A DNA stretch of 6,894 nucleotides from Chloroflexota bacterium (GCA_021828635.1 JAJZEJ010000204.1:1-6894); one strand, 5' to 3'; positions 1 to 5,053 are shown, numbered from the stretch's first letter. The notes: generated by a model from the letters alone, not told the origin. Numbers and translations: made by a program.

Positions 1-2
1 AT

Positions 3-539
3 GCGATGTTTGACCTGGTCAATGTGCGTTTCTGTTCAAGCTATGTGCGCACGTGGGAGTGGGAGAAGTTGCTGGGAGAGGTGCAACGGGTCCTGCGTCC
101 TGGTGGGGTCGTGCGGATTACAGAGCCGGATATTGTCTGTGAAAGCAGTAGTGCGGCGCTCCTCCAACTCACCAAGATGCTGCAATGCGCCTTTGAGCGG
201 GCGGGAAACTTCTTTGAAGATGTGCCGATGGGGATAACGGCTCACCTTGTGGAGCAACTCACATCGGCTGGTTATCGACGTGTTCAGACGAAGGCACACA
301 TGCTAGAGTATCGCCAGGGAACGCTTGCATGGCAGGCATTCTATGAAGATATGAAGCTTGGTTTTCGTAACCTGCGTCCTTTCCTGCAAAAAAGAGGCTG
401 TGCGAACAGCGATTTCGAGGCGATTTATCAGCAGGCGTTGGAAGAGATGCAACAAGACGATTTTTACGCCACGTGGCGGCTCGTGACGGTTTGGGGTGCA
501 AAGTACAACGAGAGCCTCTATAGCGAGGACCGCTCGTAG
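3..539 (+). CDS. Class I SAM-dependent methyltransferase, C-terminal part (5' end outside window)
   Basis: The reading frame is open from the left edge, so the N-terminus, including the glycine-rich SAM-binding motif I, is missing; about 178 residues are visible. The start of the visible part reads FDLVNVRF, followed by a helix and EVQRVLRPGGVVRITEPD. This is the typical strand 4 and post-motif region (LLxExxRVLxPGGxxxxxEPD) of UbiE/Methyltransf_11-type small-molecule methyltransferases. The remaining ~130 residues form a mostly helical C-terminal cap with LVEQLTSAGYRRV, the usual substrate-side helix and strand. The substrate cannot be told from this part. The protein is expected to be cytoplasmic. 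The first ATG seen, at position 6, is internal to the family fold and not the real start. The TAG stop lies inside a dispersed hairpin repeat (536-560), so the extreme C-terminus may have been set by insertion of that repeat. It converges with the SorC-type regulator gene, 39 bp away. Confidence 0.85.
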   Translation, partial: AMFDLVNVRFCSSYVRTWEWEKLLGEVQRVLRPGGVVRITEPDIVCESSSAALLQLTKMLQCAFERAGNFFEDVPMGITAHLVEQLTSAGYRRVQTKAHMLEYRQGTLAWQAFYEDMKLGFRNLRPFLQKRGCANSDFEAIYQQALEEMQQDDFYATWRLVTVWGAKYNESLYSEDRS

Positions 540-560
540 GGGCGTGGTTCATCACGCCCG
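536..560. repeat. Dispersed hairpin repeat, copy 1 (gene-end element)
   Basis: GGGCGTG (540-546) and CACGCCC (553-559) form a perfect 7-bp stem with a 6-nt loop. The flank GTAGGG and the loop segment TTCATC recur in a second copy at 4136-4159 (18 of 25 aligned positions identical by eye, one gap). Both copies lie between the 3' ends of convergent genes. No T-run follows on either strand, so it does not look like a standard intrinsic terminator, although it could slow or end transcription from both sides. The methyltransferase stop codon (TAG, 537-539) is part of the repeat. Confidence 0.6.
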
Positions 561-578
561 CTCGCTTAGCGATGGAGT

Positions 579-1619
579 TCAGGAGATTTCCAATAAAGCC
601 TGTGCTGTCAGATGGTCTGTGACTAGAATACTTACAACTCCCGCCTTGAGGATCGCACGAATGGCTGGAACATAGGAGGGATTCCCGCCTATCACGAGCA
701 TCACTTTGGAGCTGTTCTGCTGGATTCTCTCCTTGAAGCGCGAAATCTCTATACCTGAAAGAGCATAAGGGAAAGGCTTGAGCGTTTCATTAATGCAGTC
801 ACCAAAAGCATTAAAAAGCCAATGGTTGATGTCAACGATGGGTGCGCTATCTTCTAGCATTGCCATCTGCTCATCTGAGTGAGCATAGCGTTTAATCGTG
901 GGGTCATTCAGGTCAGGAAGCCATAAACTGGTTATGACGATTGAAGCGCGTTGCATGAGTTCGTATGCCTGCCTGACGATAGGTAGTTGGCGTACAATGG
1001 CTACTTCTTTGGCATCGGGAAGAATTGCCGGGCAAGGAAACCACATATGACTGGCACCATAGGCCATTGCCAGATCATAGGCAATCAGGTTGGCATCGCC
1101 GAAGTTTGTATGTGCGTCGGCAAAGCCAATCGTTGCTACCGTCTGCATGTGGCTTAATGTTTTGGTAGGGTTCAAATAACGTACCATGTTGCGTATAAAA
1201 GTTTTGCCGCCGGAAACTGCTACAATGTCGTCATCCGTGAGCATTTGATCGAGGTACTCTGCTGCTGATCTGGCGATTTCGACAACCACTTCATCATAAG
1301 TAGTGGTAGCAGCGATGGTATGGGTACTCTGACCAGGAACGAGAACCAGATCTTCCAGGGTAAGTTCTATACGTACTCGCCGTGCGAGATTGCGCAGATA
1401 GCCGGTGCGCTCATCGGGAACGACAGCGGTACGAATAATTTTGCGCTCTCTGGCTTTCTGCAAAGCTTTCCCAATGGTTTGGCGCGAACAATAGACCATG
1501 TCAGCGATGGTTTCCTGCGAATAGTTGTCTTCATAATAGAGCTGGGCAACCTTACGTAAGAAAGCATCATCGCCTAATAGCCTTGTTTCGCTTGTACTGT
1601 TCTGAATAATATCCGGCAT
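579..1619 (-). CDS. SorC-family (sugar-binding domain) transcriptional regulator
   Basis: The product is a 346-aa DNA-binding regulator of the SorC/DeoR (sugar-binding) type. These proteins bind operators as oligomers and respond to a phosphorylated sugar or similar effector. Residues ~18-62 form an N-terminal helix-turn-helix (AQLYYEDNYSQETIADMV, then recognition helix SRQTIGKALQKARERKII). The rest matches the effector-binding domain: DDIVAVSGGKT at ~130-140 corresponds to the family's GVSGGxT phosphate-binding turn, and IGGNPSYVPAIRAIL at ~310-324 to its C-terminal GGxxKxxAIRAAL segment. Length fits the family (310-350 aa). The ATG at 1619 was chosen because AAGGAG lies 10 nt before it; the longer frame to 1691 would begin inside the promoter. 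No sugar kinase, transporter or aldolase gene adjoins it, so its regulon cannot be read from the neighbourhood. A palindrome over its promoter suggests autoregulation. The effector is unknown. Confidence 0.88.
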   Translation of the reverse strand: MPDIIQNSTSETRLLGDDAFLRKVAQLYYEDNYSQETIADMVYCSRQTIGKALQKARERKIIRTAVVPDERTGYLRNLARRVRIELTLEDLVLVPGQSTHTIAATTTYDEVVVEIARSAAEYLDQMLTDDDIVAVSGGKTFIRNMVRYLNPTKTLSHMQTVATIGFADAHTNFGDANLIAYDLAMAYGASHMWFPCPAILPDAKEVAIVRQLPIVRQAYELMQRASIVITSLWLPDLNDPTIKRYAHSDEQMAMLEDSAPIVDINHWLFNAFGDCINETLKPFPYALSGIEISRFKERIQQNSSKVMLVIGGNPSYVPAIRAILKAGVVSILVTDHLTAQALLEIS

Positions 1620-1629
1620 ACAATATCGG

Positions 1630-1635
1630 CTCCTT
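1630..1635 (-). promoter_or_regulatory. Ribosome binding site deciding the regulator start
   Basis: AAGGAG on the minus strand, 10 nt upstream of the ATG at 1617-1619. It favours this start over the in-frame upstream ATG at 1691, which would add 24 unconserved-looking residues and overlap the promoter. Confidence 0.7.
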
Positions 1636-1661
1636 ATGCTTAATTTTCGTATATCTCCCTG

Positions 1662-1691
1662 TTGACCATAGCATACCTCATGCGTTGTCAA
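1662..1691. promoter_or_regulatory. Operator-like nested palindrome over the regulator promoter
   Basis: On the plus strand TTGAC (1662-1666) pairs with GTCAA (1687-1691), and inside it GCAT (1671-1674) pairs with ATGC (1680-1683). Both dyads are centred at about 1677. The arms fall on the -10 and -35 elements, where a bound regulator would block RNA polymerase. SorC-family regulators such as DeoR of Bacillus and LsrR of E. coli bind palindromes with TTGAA- or TGAAC-like arms, so autorepression is a reasonable inference, not a demonstrated fact. Confidence 0.4.
1665..1691 (-). promoter_or_regulatory. Predicted promoter of the SorC-type regulator gene
   Basis: On the minus strand, TTGACA (1691-1686) is followed after 15 bp by TATGGT (1670-1665), which is preceded by TGC, giving an extended -10 (TGnTATGGT). 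The 15-bp spacer is short, but the perfect -35 and the extended -10 compensate. Predicted transcription would start near 1658 and give a leader of about 40 nt that contains the AAGGAG site. A palindrome overlaps the whole promoter (separate entry). Confidence 0.5.
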
Positions 1692-1698
1692 AACTCAA

Positions 1699-1843
1699 GG
1701 TTTTCTTTGCATATTGCTACGCAAAAACGAAAAGTGGGCAGGCTGCTGCACAGGGACGAAAAGTGGGCAGACTGCTACTCAAGAGCGAAAAATGGATGGG
1801 CTGTCACGCGAAGGCAAAAAATTGAGAGTCTGCTAGGATAGAA
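1699..1843. repeat. Array of 29-bp degenerate tandem repeats (4 units plus one decayed)
   Basis: Units start at 1728, 1757, 1786 and 1815, exactly 29 bp apart, with a much weaker fifth at 1699. The core is CGAAAAGTGGGCAG followed by CTGCTAC. Units 1728 and 1757 agree at 23 of 29 positions, 1757 and 1786 at 18 of 29 (10 of the 11 differences are transitions), and 1757 and 1815 at 18 of 29. There are no spacers, so this is not CRISPR. 29 bp is not a multiple of three and no ORF runs through. The array begins 8 bp upstream of the regulator's -35 box. It could be a set of protein-binding sites or the relic of a transposon end with internal repeats, as in IS21-type elements. Confidence 0.7.
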
Positions 1844-1918
1844 CCTTTTTGAGCGGGCCAGATAAGAACGCCCAATTTTGCGCAATGATTGCTTTTTTAA
1901 TGGGTGAGTAGCGATGTT

Positions 1919-1969
1919 TCACAAAAACTCAATTGCGTGGTATATCGTGGCAGGGACAAGTTTTTGTGA
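1919..1969. repeat. Perfect 11-bp inverted repeat (dyad 1)
   Basis: TCACAAAAACT (1919-1929) is the exact reverse complement of AGTTTTTGTGA (1959-1969), with 29 nt between. It is the first of four adjacent dyads upstream of the radical SAM promoter. The interval contains the short direct repeat CGTGG..CGTGG. Confidence 0.6.
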
Positions 1970-1973
1970 CAGA

Positions 1974-2012
1974 ATCGCGCAAAGTTGCTTTATCAGAACA
2001 GTTTTGCGCGAT
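1974..2012. repeat. Perfect 10-bp inverted repeat (dyad 2)
   Basis: ATCGCGCAAA (1974-1983) is the exact reverse complement of TTTGCGCGAT (2003-2012), with a 19-nt interval; two further G-T pairs could extend the stem inward as RNA. It lies 4 bp after dyad 1. Its GC-rich arms would make it the most stable of the four hairpins. No T-run follows, so it is not a clear terminator. Confidence 0.6.
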
Positions 2013-2015
2013 ACC

Positions 2016-2044
2016 CCAATTTTGTATAGCCTACAACAAATTGG
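2016..2044. repeat. Imperfect inverted repeat, 11 paired bases with a 2-nt bulge (dyad 3)
   Basis: CCAATTT (2016-2022) pairs with AAATTGG (2038-2044), and TGTA (2023-2026) pairs with TACA (2032-2035). Bases 2036-2037 bulge out and the loop is 5 nt. It lies 3 bp after dyad 2. Confidence 0.5.
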
Positions 2045-2091
2045 TGCTATTGTTAAACAATGCTACATTTTTTACCACATGGCCTACAACA
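2029..2091. repeat. 10-bp direct repeat GCCTACAACA, 53 bp apart
   Basis: GCCTACAACA occurs at 2029-2038 and again at 2082-2091. The 53-bp offset is close to five turns of B-DNA, so both copies would face the same side of the helix. The second copy ends 2 bp before the predicted -35 hexamer, a place suited to an activator site. With only two copies it could be chance. Confidence 0.35.
2049..2061. promoter_or_regulatory. 13-bp palindrome, candidate operator (dyad 4)
   Basis: ATTGTT-A-AACAAT is a perfect 6+1+6 dyad, the usual size of a site bound by a helix-turn-helix dimer. It is 32 bp upstream of the predicted -35 box of the radical SAM promoter, a position suited to an activator or a looping repressor. 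The binding protein is unknown. Confidence 0.4.
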
Positions 2092-2093
2092 TC

Positions 2094-2121
2094 TTGAATT
2101 AATCATTTGCTCTGGTATACT
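2094..2121 (+). promoter_or_regulatory. Predicted sigma-70-type promoter of the radical SAM/CYTH operon
   Basis: TTGAAT (2094-2099), a 16-bp spacer and TATACT (2116-2121). Transcription would begin near 2128, giving a leader of about 105 nt before the chosen start at 2234. It also makes the far upstream in-frame ATG at 2060 impossible as a start for this transcript. Confidence 0.55.
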
Positions 2122-2233
2122 TTCTGTAGTGGCTACGCAAATGCTATTATTGGTCACAGAATACAGAGGATTGAGAAAGAGCAACGTTCCCTTGTATTCC
2201 TCATCGTTCGCGCTCAGGATGTGGAGTGTTTCT

Positions 2234-3058
2234 ATGTTGAAAAAACGAATCATGTTCAAAGTCGAGAAGAATCGTGTGTTGGTACCGGTTGGCGAGCCGT
2301 GTCCTTTCGGATGTCGCTATTGCTATACACGTGGTGGTGAGGTGGGACTTTCGCGTGTCGCTATGGATGAAGTGCTGACACGCTTCCAGCAGTTTGCTAG
2401 TGAAGCCACGTTCGATACGATTCAATTTGGCTACGATGGTGATCCGTTTGCCCGTCCTGAGCGTGGTTTGACGATGCTGAAACAACTAGCACTGTCAGGC
2501 CGACATCTGAACTTCAGTACAAAAGCCTTGCTTGATGGAGCAACGCTTGAAGGACTGCGTGATATTCAATGTGGCATGGACCGTCTGGGAACGACGCTCA
2601 GCGCCTTAGTCTCGCTCAGCTGCTGGGACTCTGCCGCCGCCGTAGAGCCACATACACCATCGGCGCAAGAAAGAATCCGCACGGTTGCGAATCTCAAGCG
2701 CATTGGTGTTCCTGTATTTATCGCGGTACGACCGATTTTGCCCCATATCGCTGATAGCGAATATGAACGTATCGCGGAGGAAGGCATTCGCGCCGGTTGC
2801 GATGGTTTCATTCTGGGACCATTGTATGCCGATGAGCGTCAGCGTTTTGTGCGCTTCATTCCACCTCAGACACTCGAGAATGTGCCAGGTCAGCTCTGCA
2901 CGGTCTCCTGGTCGCCACACGCACCAACGTGGACGCGCTATGAAGAGACCATTCGCTTGCAGCGGTTACTGCGTATGATCGAGCAGAAGGGAGGACGCAC
3001 CTTCCTCTCTTCTGCCGACGCAGTTGATCTGGCGCAACGCAGGAAGGCGGTTGCATGA
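2234..3058 (+). CDS. Radical SAM protein, SPL-like (SplB/Rv2578c-type) family
   Basis: The 274-aa product is a radical SAM enzyme that should bind a [4Fe-4S] cluster through C23, C27 and C30 (CPFGCRYCY, CxxxCxxC) and cleave SAM to a 5'-deoxyadenosyl radical. Further landmarks follow the SPL-like family: FGYDGDPFARPE at ~65-76, LNFSTKALL at ~92-100, and EPHTPSAQERI at ~138-148 followed by GVPVFIAVRPILPHI at ~158-172. No cysteine lies at the spacing of the catalytic Cys of spore photoproduct lyase (44 residues after the last cluster cysteine), so photoproduct repair is not supported. No extra C-terminal cluster domain is present. ATG 2234 was chosen for GGAG 7 nt upstream and its fit just ahead of the conserved region. 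ATG 2219, ATG 2252 and the longer frame from 2060 have weaker support. The stop overlaps the next start (ATGA, 3055-3058). The substrate is unknown. Confidence 0.85.
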   Translation: MLKKRIMFKVEKNRVLVPVGEPCPFGCRYCYTRGGEVGLSRVAMDEVLTRFQQFASEATFDTIQFGYDGDPFARPERGLTMLKQLALSGRHLNFSTKALLDGATLEGLRDIQCGMDRLGTTLSALVSLSCWDSAAAVEPHTPSAQERIRTVANLKRIGVPVFIAVRPILPHIADSEYERIAEEGIRAGCDGFILGPLYADERQRFVRFIPPQTLENVPGQLCTVSWSPHAPTWTRYEETIRLQRLLRMIEQKGGRTFLSSADAVDLAQRRKAVA

Positions 3059-3756
3059 TCGAAGTCGAATTAAAATTTGGGCTTGCACCTGGACTCTACG
3101 ATCAGCTCCAGGCCCGATTCGCCGCTATGCCCTCTGTACAATGTGTGGGGCAGGTTGATAGTACAGATATCTATTATGATACTGTCCACTATGATTGTCT
3201 GCAAAAAGCTATTTTTATCCGTATCAGGAATCATAAACGCTTAGAGATCAAGTTTCATGAAGAGGCCGACCCGAACCATACACACAGTACGGAGCGGGTG
3301 TTTCCATTGCGGACAACGCCGGAGCAGATGCAGGAGTTTAACATGTTATGCGCCCACCTCCTGCCGCTGTGGAATGCTGCCGGGACGATTGAGGAGGCGT
3401 TGCAGGTCAACGGCCTGGGAGTTTTTGTGCCGATTAAGAAGCAGAGAGTGTTGTATACCTCTCAGGATATGACGCTCTGCCTGGATCATGTGGAAGGGCT
3501 GGGTGATTTTCTGGAGATCGAGGTGCTGTGTGAGGAACATAAGAAAGGTGAGGAGCATATGGCGACCGATGAGGCGGAGAAAGCGATGCTACGTTTGCAC
3601 CAGTTCGTCTCCAAACTTCGATTGCCCGAACTTGAACAGGTGCGGGTCGGCTATGTTGAGTTATGGTTGCGCTTGCATCGGCCTGAAGTGTATCGTTTAG
3701 GAAAATATCAAGTTGAAACAAAACCTGAAGTTGGTAGTAAAGCGGGTAGGCATTGA
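3055..3756 (+). CDS. CYTH-domain protein (triphosphate tunnel metalloenzyme; ThTPase/CyaB-like)
   Basis: The 233-aa product has the CYTH signature ExExK near its start (E3, E5, K7 in IEVELKF). The other charged strands of the tunnel barrel follow: DIYYD at ~38-42, IRIR at 55-58, LEIKF at 63-67, E80-R81, KKQR at 128-131, and LDHVEGLGDFLEIE at ~143-156. The last is the family's LDxVEGLGxFxEIE segment that binds metal. CYTH enzymes hydrolyse or cyclise triphosphate compounds (thiamine triphosphate, inorganic tripolyphosphate, ATP to cAMP) with Mg2+ or Mn2+; which applies here cannot be read from sequence. All the acidic and basic positions I could place look intact, so an active enzyme is likely. 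The last ~25 residues run beyond the usual domain end. It is cytoplasmic. Its ATG overlaps the radical SAM stop by four bases, which indicates translational coupling and a shared function or at least shared dosage. Confidence 0.87.
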   Translation: MIEVELKFGLAPGLYDQLQARFAAMPSVQCVGQVDSTDIYYDTVHYDCLQKAIFIRIRNHKRLEIKFHEEADPNHTHSTERVFPLRTTPEQMQEFNMLCAHLLPLWNAAGTIEEALQVNGLGVFVPIKKQRVLYTSQDMTLCLDHVEGLGDFLEIEVLCEEHKKGEEHMATDEAEKAMLRLHQFVSKLRLPELEQVRVGYVELWLRLHRPEVYRLGKYQVETKPEVGSKAGRH

Positions 3757-3762
3757 CGGGTA

Positions 3763-3819
3763 ATGCTCATGAGTAGCGTCATGATGAAGAGAGCAGGAAT
3801 GCGTATCTCTACGAGATGA
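3763..3819 (+). other. Possible 18-codon leader peptide
   Basis: A mini-ORF runs from ATG 3763 to TGA 3817-3819, in the same frame as the preceding CYTH gene after its stop. It has several alternative in-frame ATGs (3769, 3781, 3784, 3799). Its stop abuts the strong ribosome binding site of the next gene, and ATCTC-TAC-GAGAT (3805-3817) could form a 5-bp hairpin there. It has no clear ribosome binding site of its own apart from a weak GGGT before 3763. It may be chance. Confidence 0.15.
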
Positions 3820-3820
3820 G

Positions 3821-3825
3821 GGAGG
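3821..3825 (+). promoter_or_regulatory. Strong ribosome binding site of the 89-aa gene
   Basis: GGAGG 6 nt before ATG 3832, within the longer purine run GAGGGAGGAAGA. It fixes the start of the small gene and is the best evidence that the gene is real. Confidence 0.75.
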
Positions 3826-3831
3826 AAGACT

Positions 3832-4101
3832 ATGTTAGAGTTTAGTACTGCTTGTGTGTTAAGAAAGCCATGTATTAACGAGATAAAGTTTCGGCAAATT
3901 GTGCGAGGTGATTATATTACCTATCTCCTGCCATTACGCGATTTGCCGACAAACCCACAACGCGAGTGGCATGGCCGTGTTCTTTCGGTTGGCGTAGAGG
4001 CTGTGCGTGTGCTTGTGCTAGATGAAGGCTATGCTGGCGAAACGGAAATTGTCAGGCGTACCGAGATTGTGGCATTCGAGTCAGCCCAAATTAGTGCATA
4101 G
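3832..4101 (+). CDS. Small protein of unknown function (89 aa), probable beta-barrel
   Basis: I do not recognise a named family. The start is well supported by GGAGG 6 nt upstream. The N-terminal ~20 residues are mixed, with two cysteines (C8 and C14). Residues ~24-84 read as short beta strands: GDYITYLLPL, then EWHGRVLSVGVEAVRVLVLDEGYAGETEIVRRTEIVAFE. The pattern WxGxVxxVxxxxVxVxxLDEGYxGxTExV resembles SH3-like or KOW-like small barrels that bind nucleic acid or peptides; this is inferred from strand pattern only. There is no signal peptide or membrane segment, so it is probably cytoplasmic. It lies 75 bp after the CYTH gene on the same strand and could be the last gene of that operon, as no promoter or terminator was evident between them. 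It converges with the histidine kinase gene. Confidence 0.7.
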   Translation: MLEFSTACVLRKPCINEIKFRQIVRGDYITYLLPLRDLPTNPQREWHGRVLSVGVEAVRVLVLDEGYAGETEIVRRTEIVAFESAQISA

Positions 4102-4135
4102 TATAAAAAGCAACATTTTTTGTGTGAACAGTTGT

Positions 4136-4159
4136 GTAGGGACCAATTCATCGCGTCCG
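4136..4159. repeat. Dispersed hairpin repeat, copy 2
   Basis: GTAGGG, TTCATC and CG.CCG are shared with copy 1 at 536-560. The hairpin is weaker here: GGAC (4140-4143) can pair with GTCC (4155-4158). As with copy 1, it sits in the gap between convergent genes (here 4102-4173), same orientation. Two copies 3.6 kb apart, both at gene ends, suggest a genome-wide family of short REP-like elements. Confidence 0.5.
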
Positions 4160-4173
4160 TGTGGCGAGGTGTA

Positions 4174-5040
4174 TCAGGCTTGCACGAGGGGCAACGTGAA
4201 CCAGAAGGTTGAGCCATCGCCGGGCTGGCTCTCCACGCCAACCTGACCGCCATGATGCTCGATAATGGAGCGGCAGATGTACAGACCGAGTCCGAGACCG
4301 GTGCTGGAGCCATTTCTTACGCGGATGTTGGGAACCTTATAGAAGCGTTGCCAGACCTGAGCAAGTTCCTCTGGCGTAATGCCCGGCCCTTTGTCCTGCA
4401 CCGAGATGCGCACAGTTCTATCATTGAGTTCTATTCGCACTATAACTGGTTGGCAGGCTAAGGAATATTTGAGCGCGTTCGTTAGATAGTTTGTCAATAC
4501 CTGACCGATACGGTCGCGGTCGATTAGCACTGGAATAGCGTTTATATCGGGTAAGGTCAGGGTGATGGTCCGTCGAGGGATACTGGCGCGAATATCCTCG
4601 GTGGTTTCTCGCACAAGTGTGAGCATATCATGCAGTTCTCTGGTGAGTGCTAGCTGGTCACTTTGAAGACGTGAGACATCGAGCAGATCGTTAACCAGGC
4701 GGTTTTGCACACGTACTTGGCGCTCTGCCCTGCTGAGCATTTCGGTAATCAGGTCATAGCGTTCTTGTAAGCTCTCCGCAGTATGGTTCTCAAAGGGTAA
4801 TGCTTGCAGGCAGTGTTTGGCAAGTTGTATATTGCCATTGATGGCCGTGAGCGGGTTTTTGAGTTCGTGGCTGATGATGCCAAGAGATTCATCCATATGA
4901 CGGCTAGCTTCAATCTGTTGCACGCTCTCCGCGTCAGATTGTTGGTTCTTGGCTTCGTTCTGTTCCAATGCTGCCACACGTTGACGCAGTGCCAGCACCT
5001 CGGCCAGTAATGTCTGATCCGTATAAGCTGCACTTTCCAA
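4174..5040 (-). CDS. Soluble sensor histidine kinase (orphan, HisKA + HATPase_c), TTG start
   Basis: The 288-aa product is a two-component kinase that autophosphorylates on histidine and passes the phosphate to a response regulator. Numbering from the TTG start, the H-box is at ~53-66 (IISHELKNPLTAI, H58), followed by the helical dimerisation domain to ~125. The ATP domain has the N-box NYLTNALKYS (N188), the G1 box DKGPG (216-220), the F box WQRFY (~230-234) and the G2 box GLGLGLYICRSI (~248-259). All catalytic motifs are intact. The first ~45 residues look like a coiled coil (LLAEVLALRQRVAALEQNEAK). No PAS, GAF or membrane segment is seen, so the kinase is probably cytoplasmic and senses through partners. 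TTG 5040 was chosen because AAGGAG lies 7 nt upstream; the longer GTG frame to 5091 has no ribosome binding site and adds a hydrophobic stretch that looks non-coding. No response regulator gene lies in the window. Confidence 0.87.
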   Translation of the reverse strand: MESAAYTDQTLLAEVLALRQRVAALEQNEAKNQQSDAESVQQIEASRHMDESLGIISHELKNPLTAINGNIQLAKHCLQALPFENHTAESLQERYDLITEMLSRAERQVRVQNRLVNDLLDVSRLQSDQLALTRELHDMLTLVRETTEDIRASIPRRTITLTLPDINAIPVLIDRDRIGQVLTNYLTNALKYSLACQPVIVRIELNDRTVRISVQDKGPGITPEELAQVWQRFYKVPNIRVRNGSSTGLGLGLYICRSIIEHHGGQVGVESQPGDGSTFWFTLPLVQA

Positions 5041-5047
5041 AATATAG

Positions 5048-5053
5048 CTCCTT
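5048..5053 (-). promoter_or_regulatory. Ribosome binding site deciding the kinase TTG start
   Basis: AAGGAG on the minus strand, 7 nt upstream of TTG (5040-5038). No comparable site precedes the GTG at 5091. With the TTG start, the 17 residues upstream, which would mimic a membrane anchor, drop out of the protein. Confidence 0.65.

Larger units (their letters stand above)
1620..2233. other. Long structured intergenic region between divergent genes
   Basis: This is 614 bp without a convincing gene. From left to right it contains the regulator's ribosome binding site and promoter with its palindrome, the 29-bp repeat array, a less structured AT-rich stretch (1844-1918), four consecutive dyads (1919-2061), a 10-bp direct repeat and the rightward promoter (2094-2121), then a ~105-nt untranslated leader for the radical SAM gene. 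The leader has a 7-bp inverted repeat, GAATACA (2159-2165) with TGTATTC (2193-2199). TTTTGCGC occurs at 1876-1883 and 2002-2009, with GCGCAAA in reverse at 1977-1983. CCCAATTTTG occurs at 1871-1880 and 2015-2024. Confidence 0.6.

Noticed and set aside
1367..1570. 67-79 aa ORFs on either strand inside the regulator gene
   Set aside because: They lie wholly within the regulator's conserved helix-turn-helix coding sequence and have no ribosome binding site or motif.
1699..1843. CRISPR array (29-bp repeats)
   Set aside because: The repeats are directly adjacent with no spacers, are only ~60-80% identical, and no cas gene is present.
1882..1898. Intrinsic terminator at GCAATGATTGC followed by six T
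   Set aside because: The 5-bp dyad leaves a 1-nt loop, so only about 3 bp can pair, and there is no plus-strand gene upstream that needs a terminator.
1914..2102. 62-aa ORF on the plus strand in the intergenic region
   Set aside because: It has only a weak Shine-Dalgarno, no recognisable motif, and runs through the dyads, which explain the sequence better than coding.
2060..2233. Longer radical SAM ORF starting at ATG 2060
   Set aside because: This segment contains the predicted promoter and leader, has no ribosome binding site before ATG 2060, and encodes 58 residues with no family similarity. GGAG before ATG 2234 gives a better start.
2234..3058. Spore photoproduct lyase (splB) assignment
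   Set aside because: The family resemblance is real, but the protein is shorter and lacks a cysteine at the spacing of the catalytic Cys of photoproduct lyase, so only the broader SPL-like name is justified.
4102..4135. Weak leftward terminator for the kinase gene (CAAC/GTTG stem then CTTTTT on the minus strand)
   Set aside because: A four-base stem with a 16-nt loop is too weak to call.
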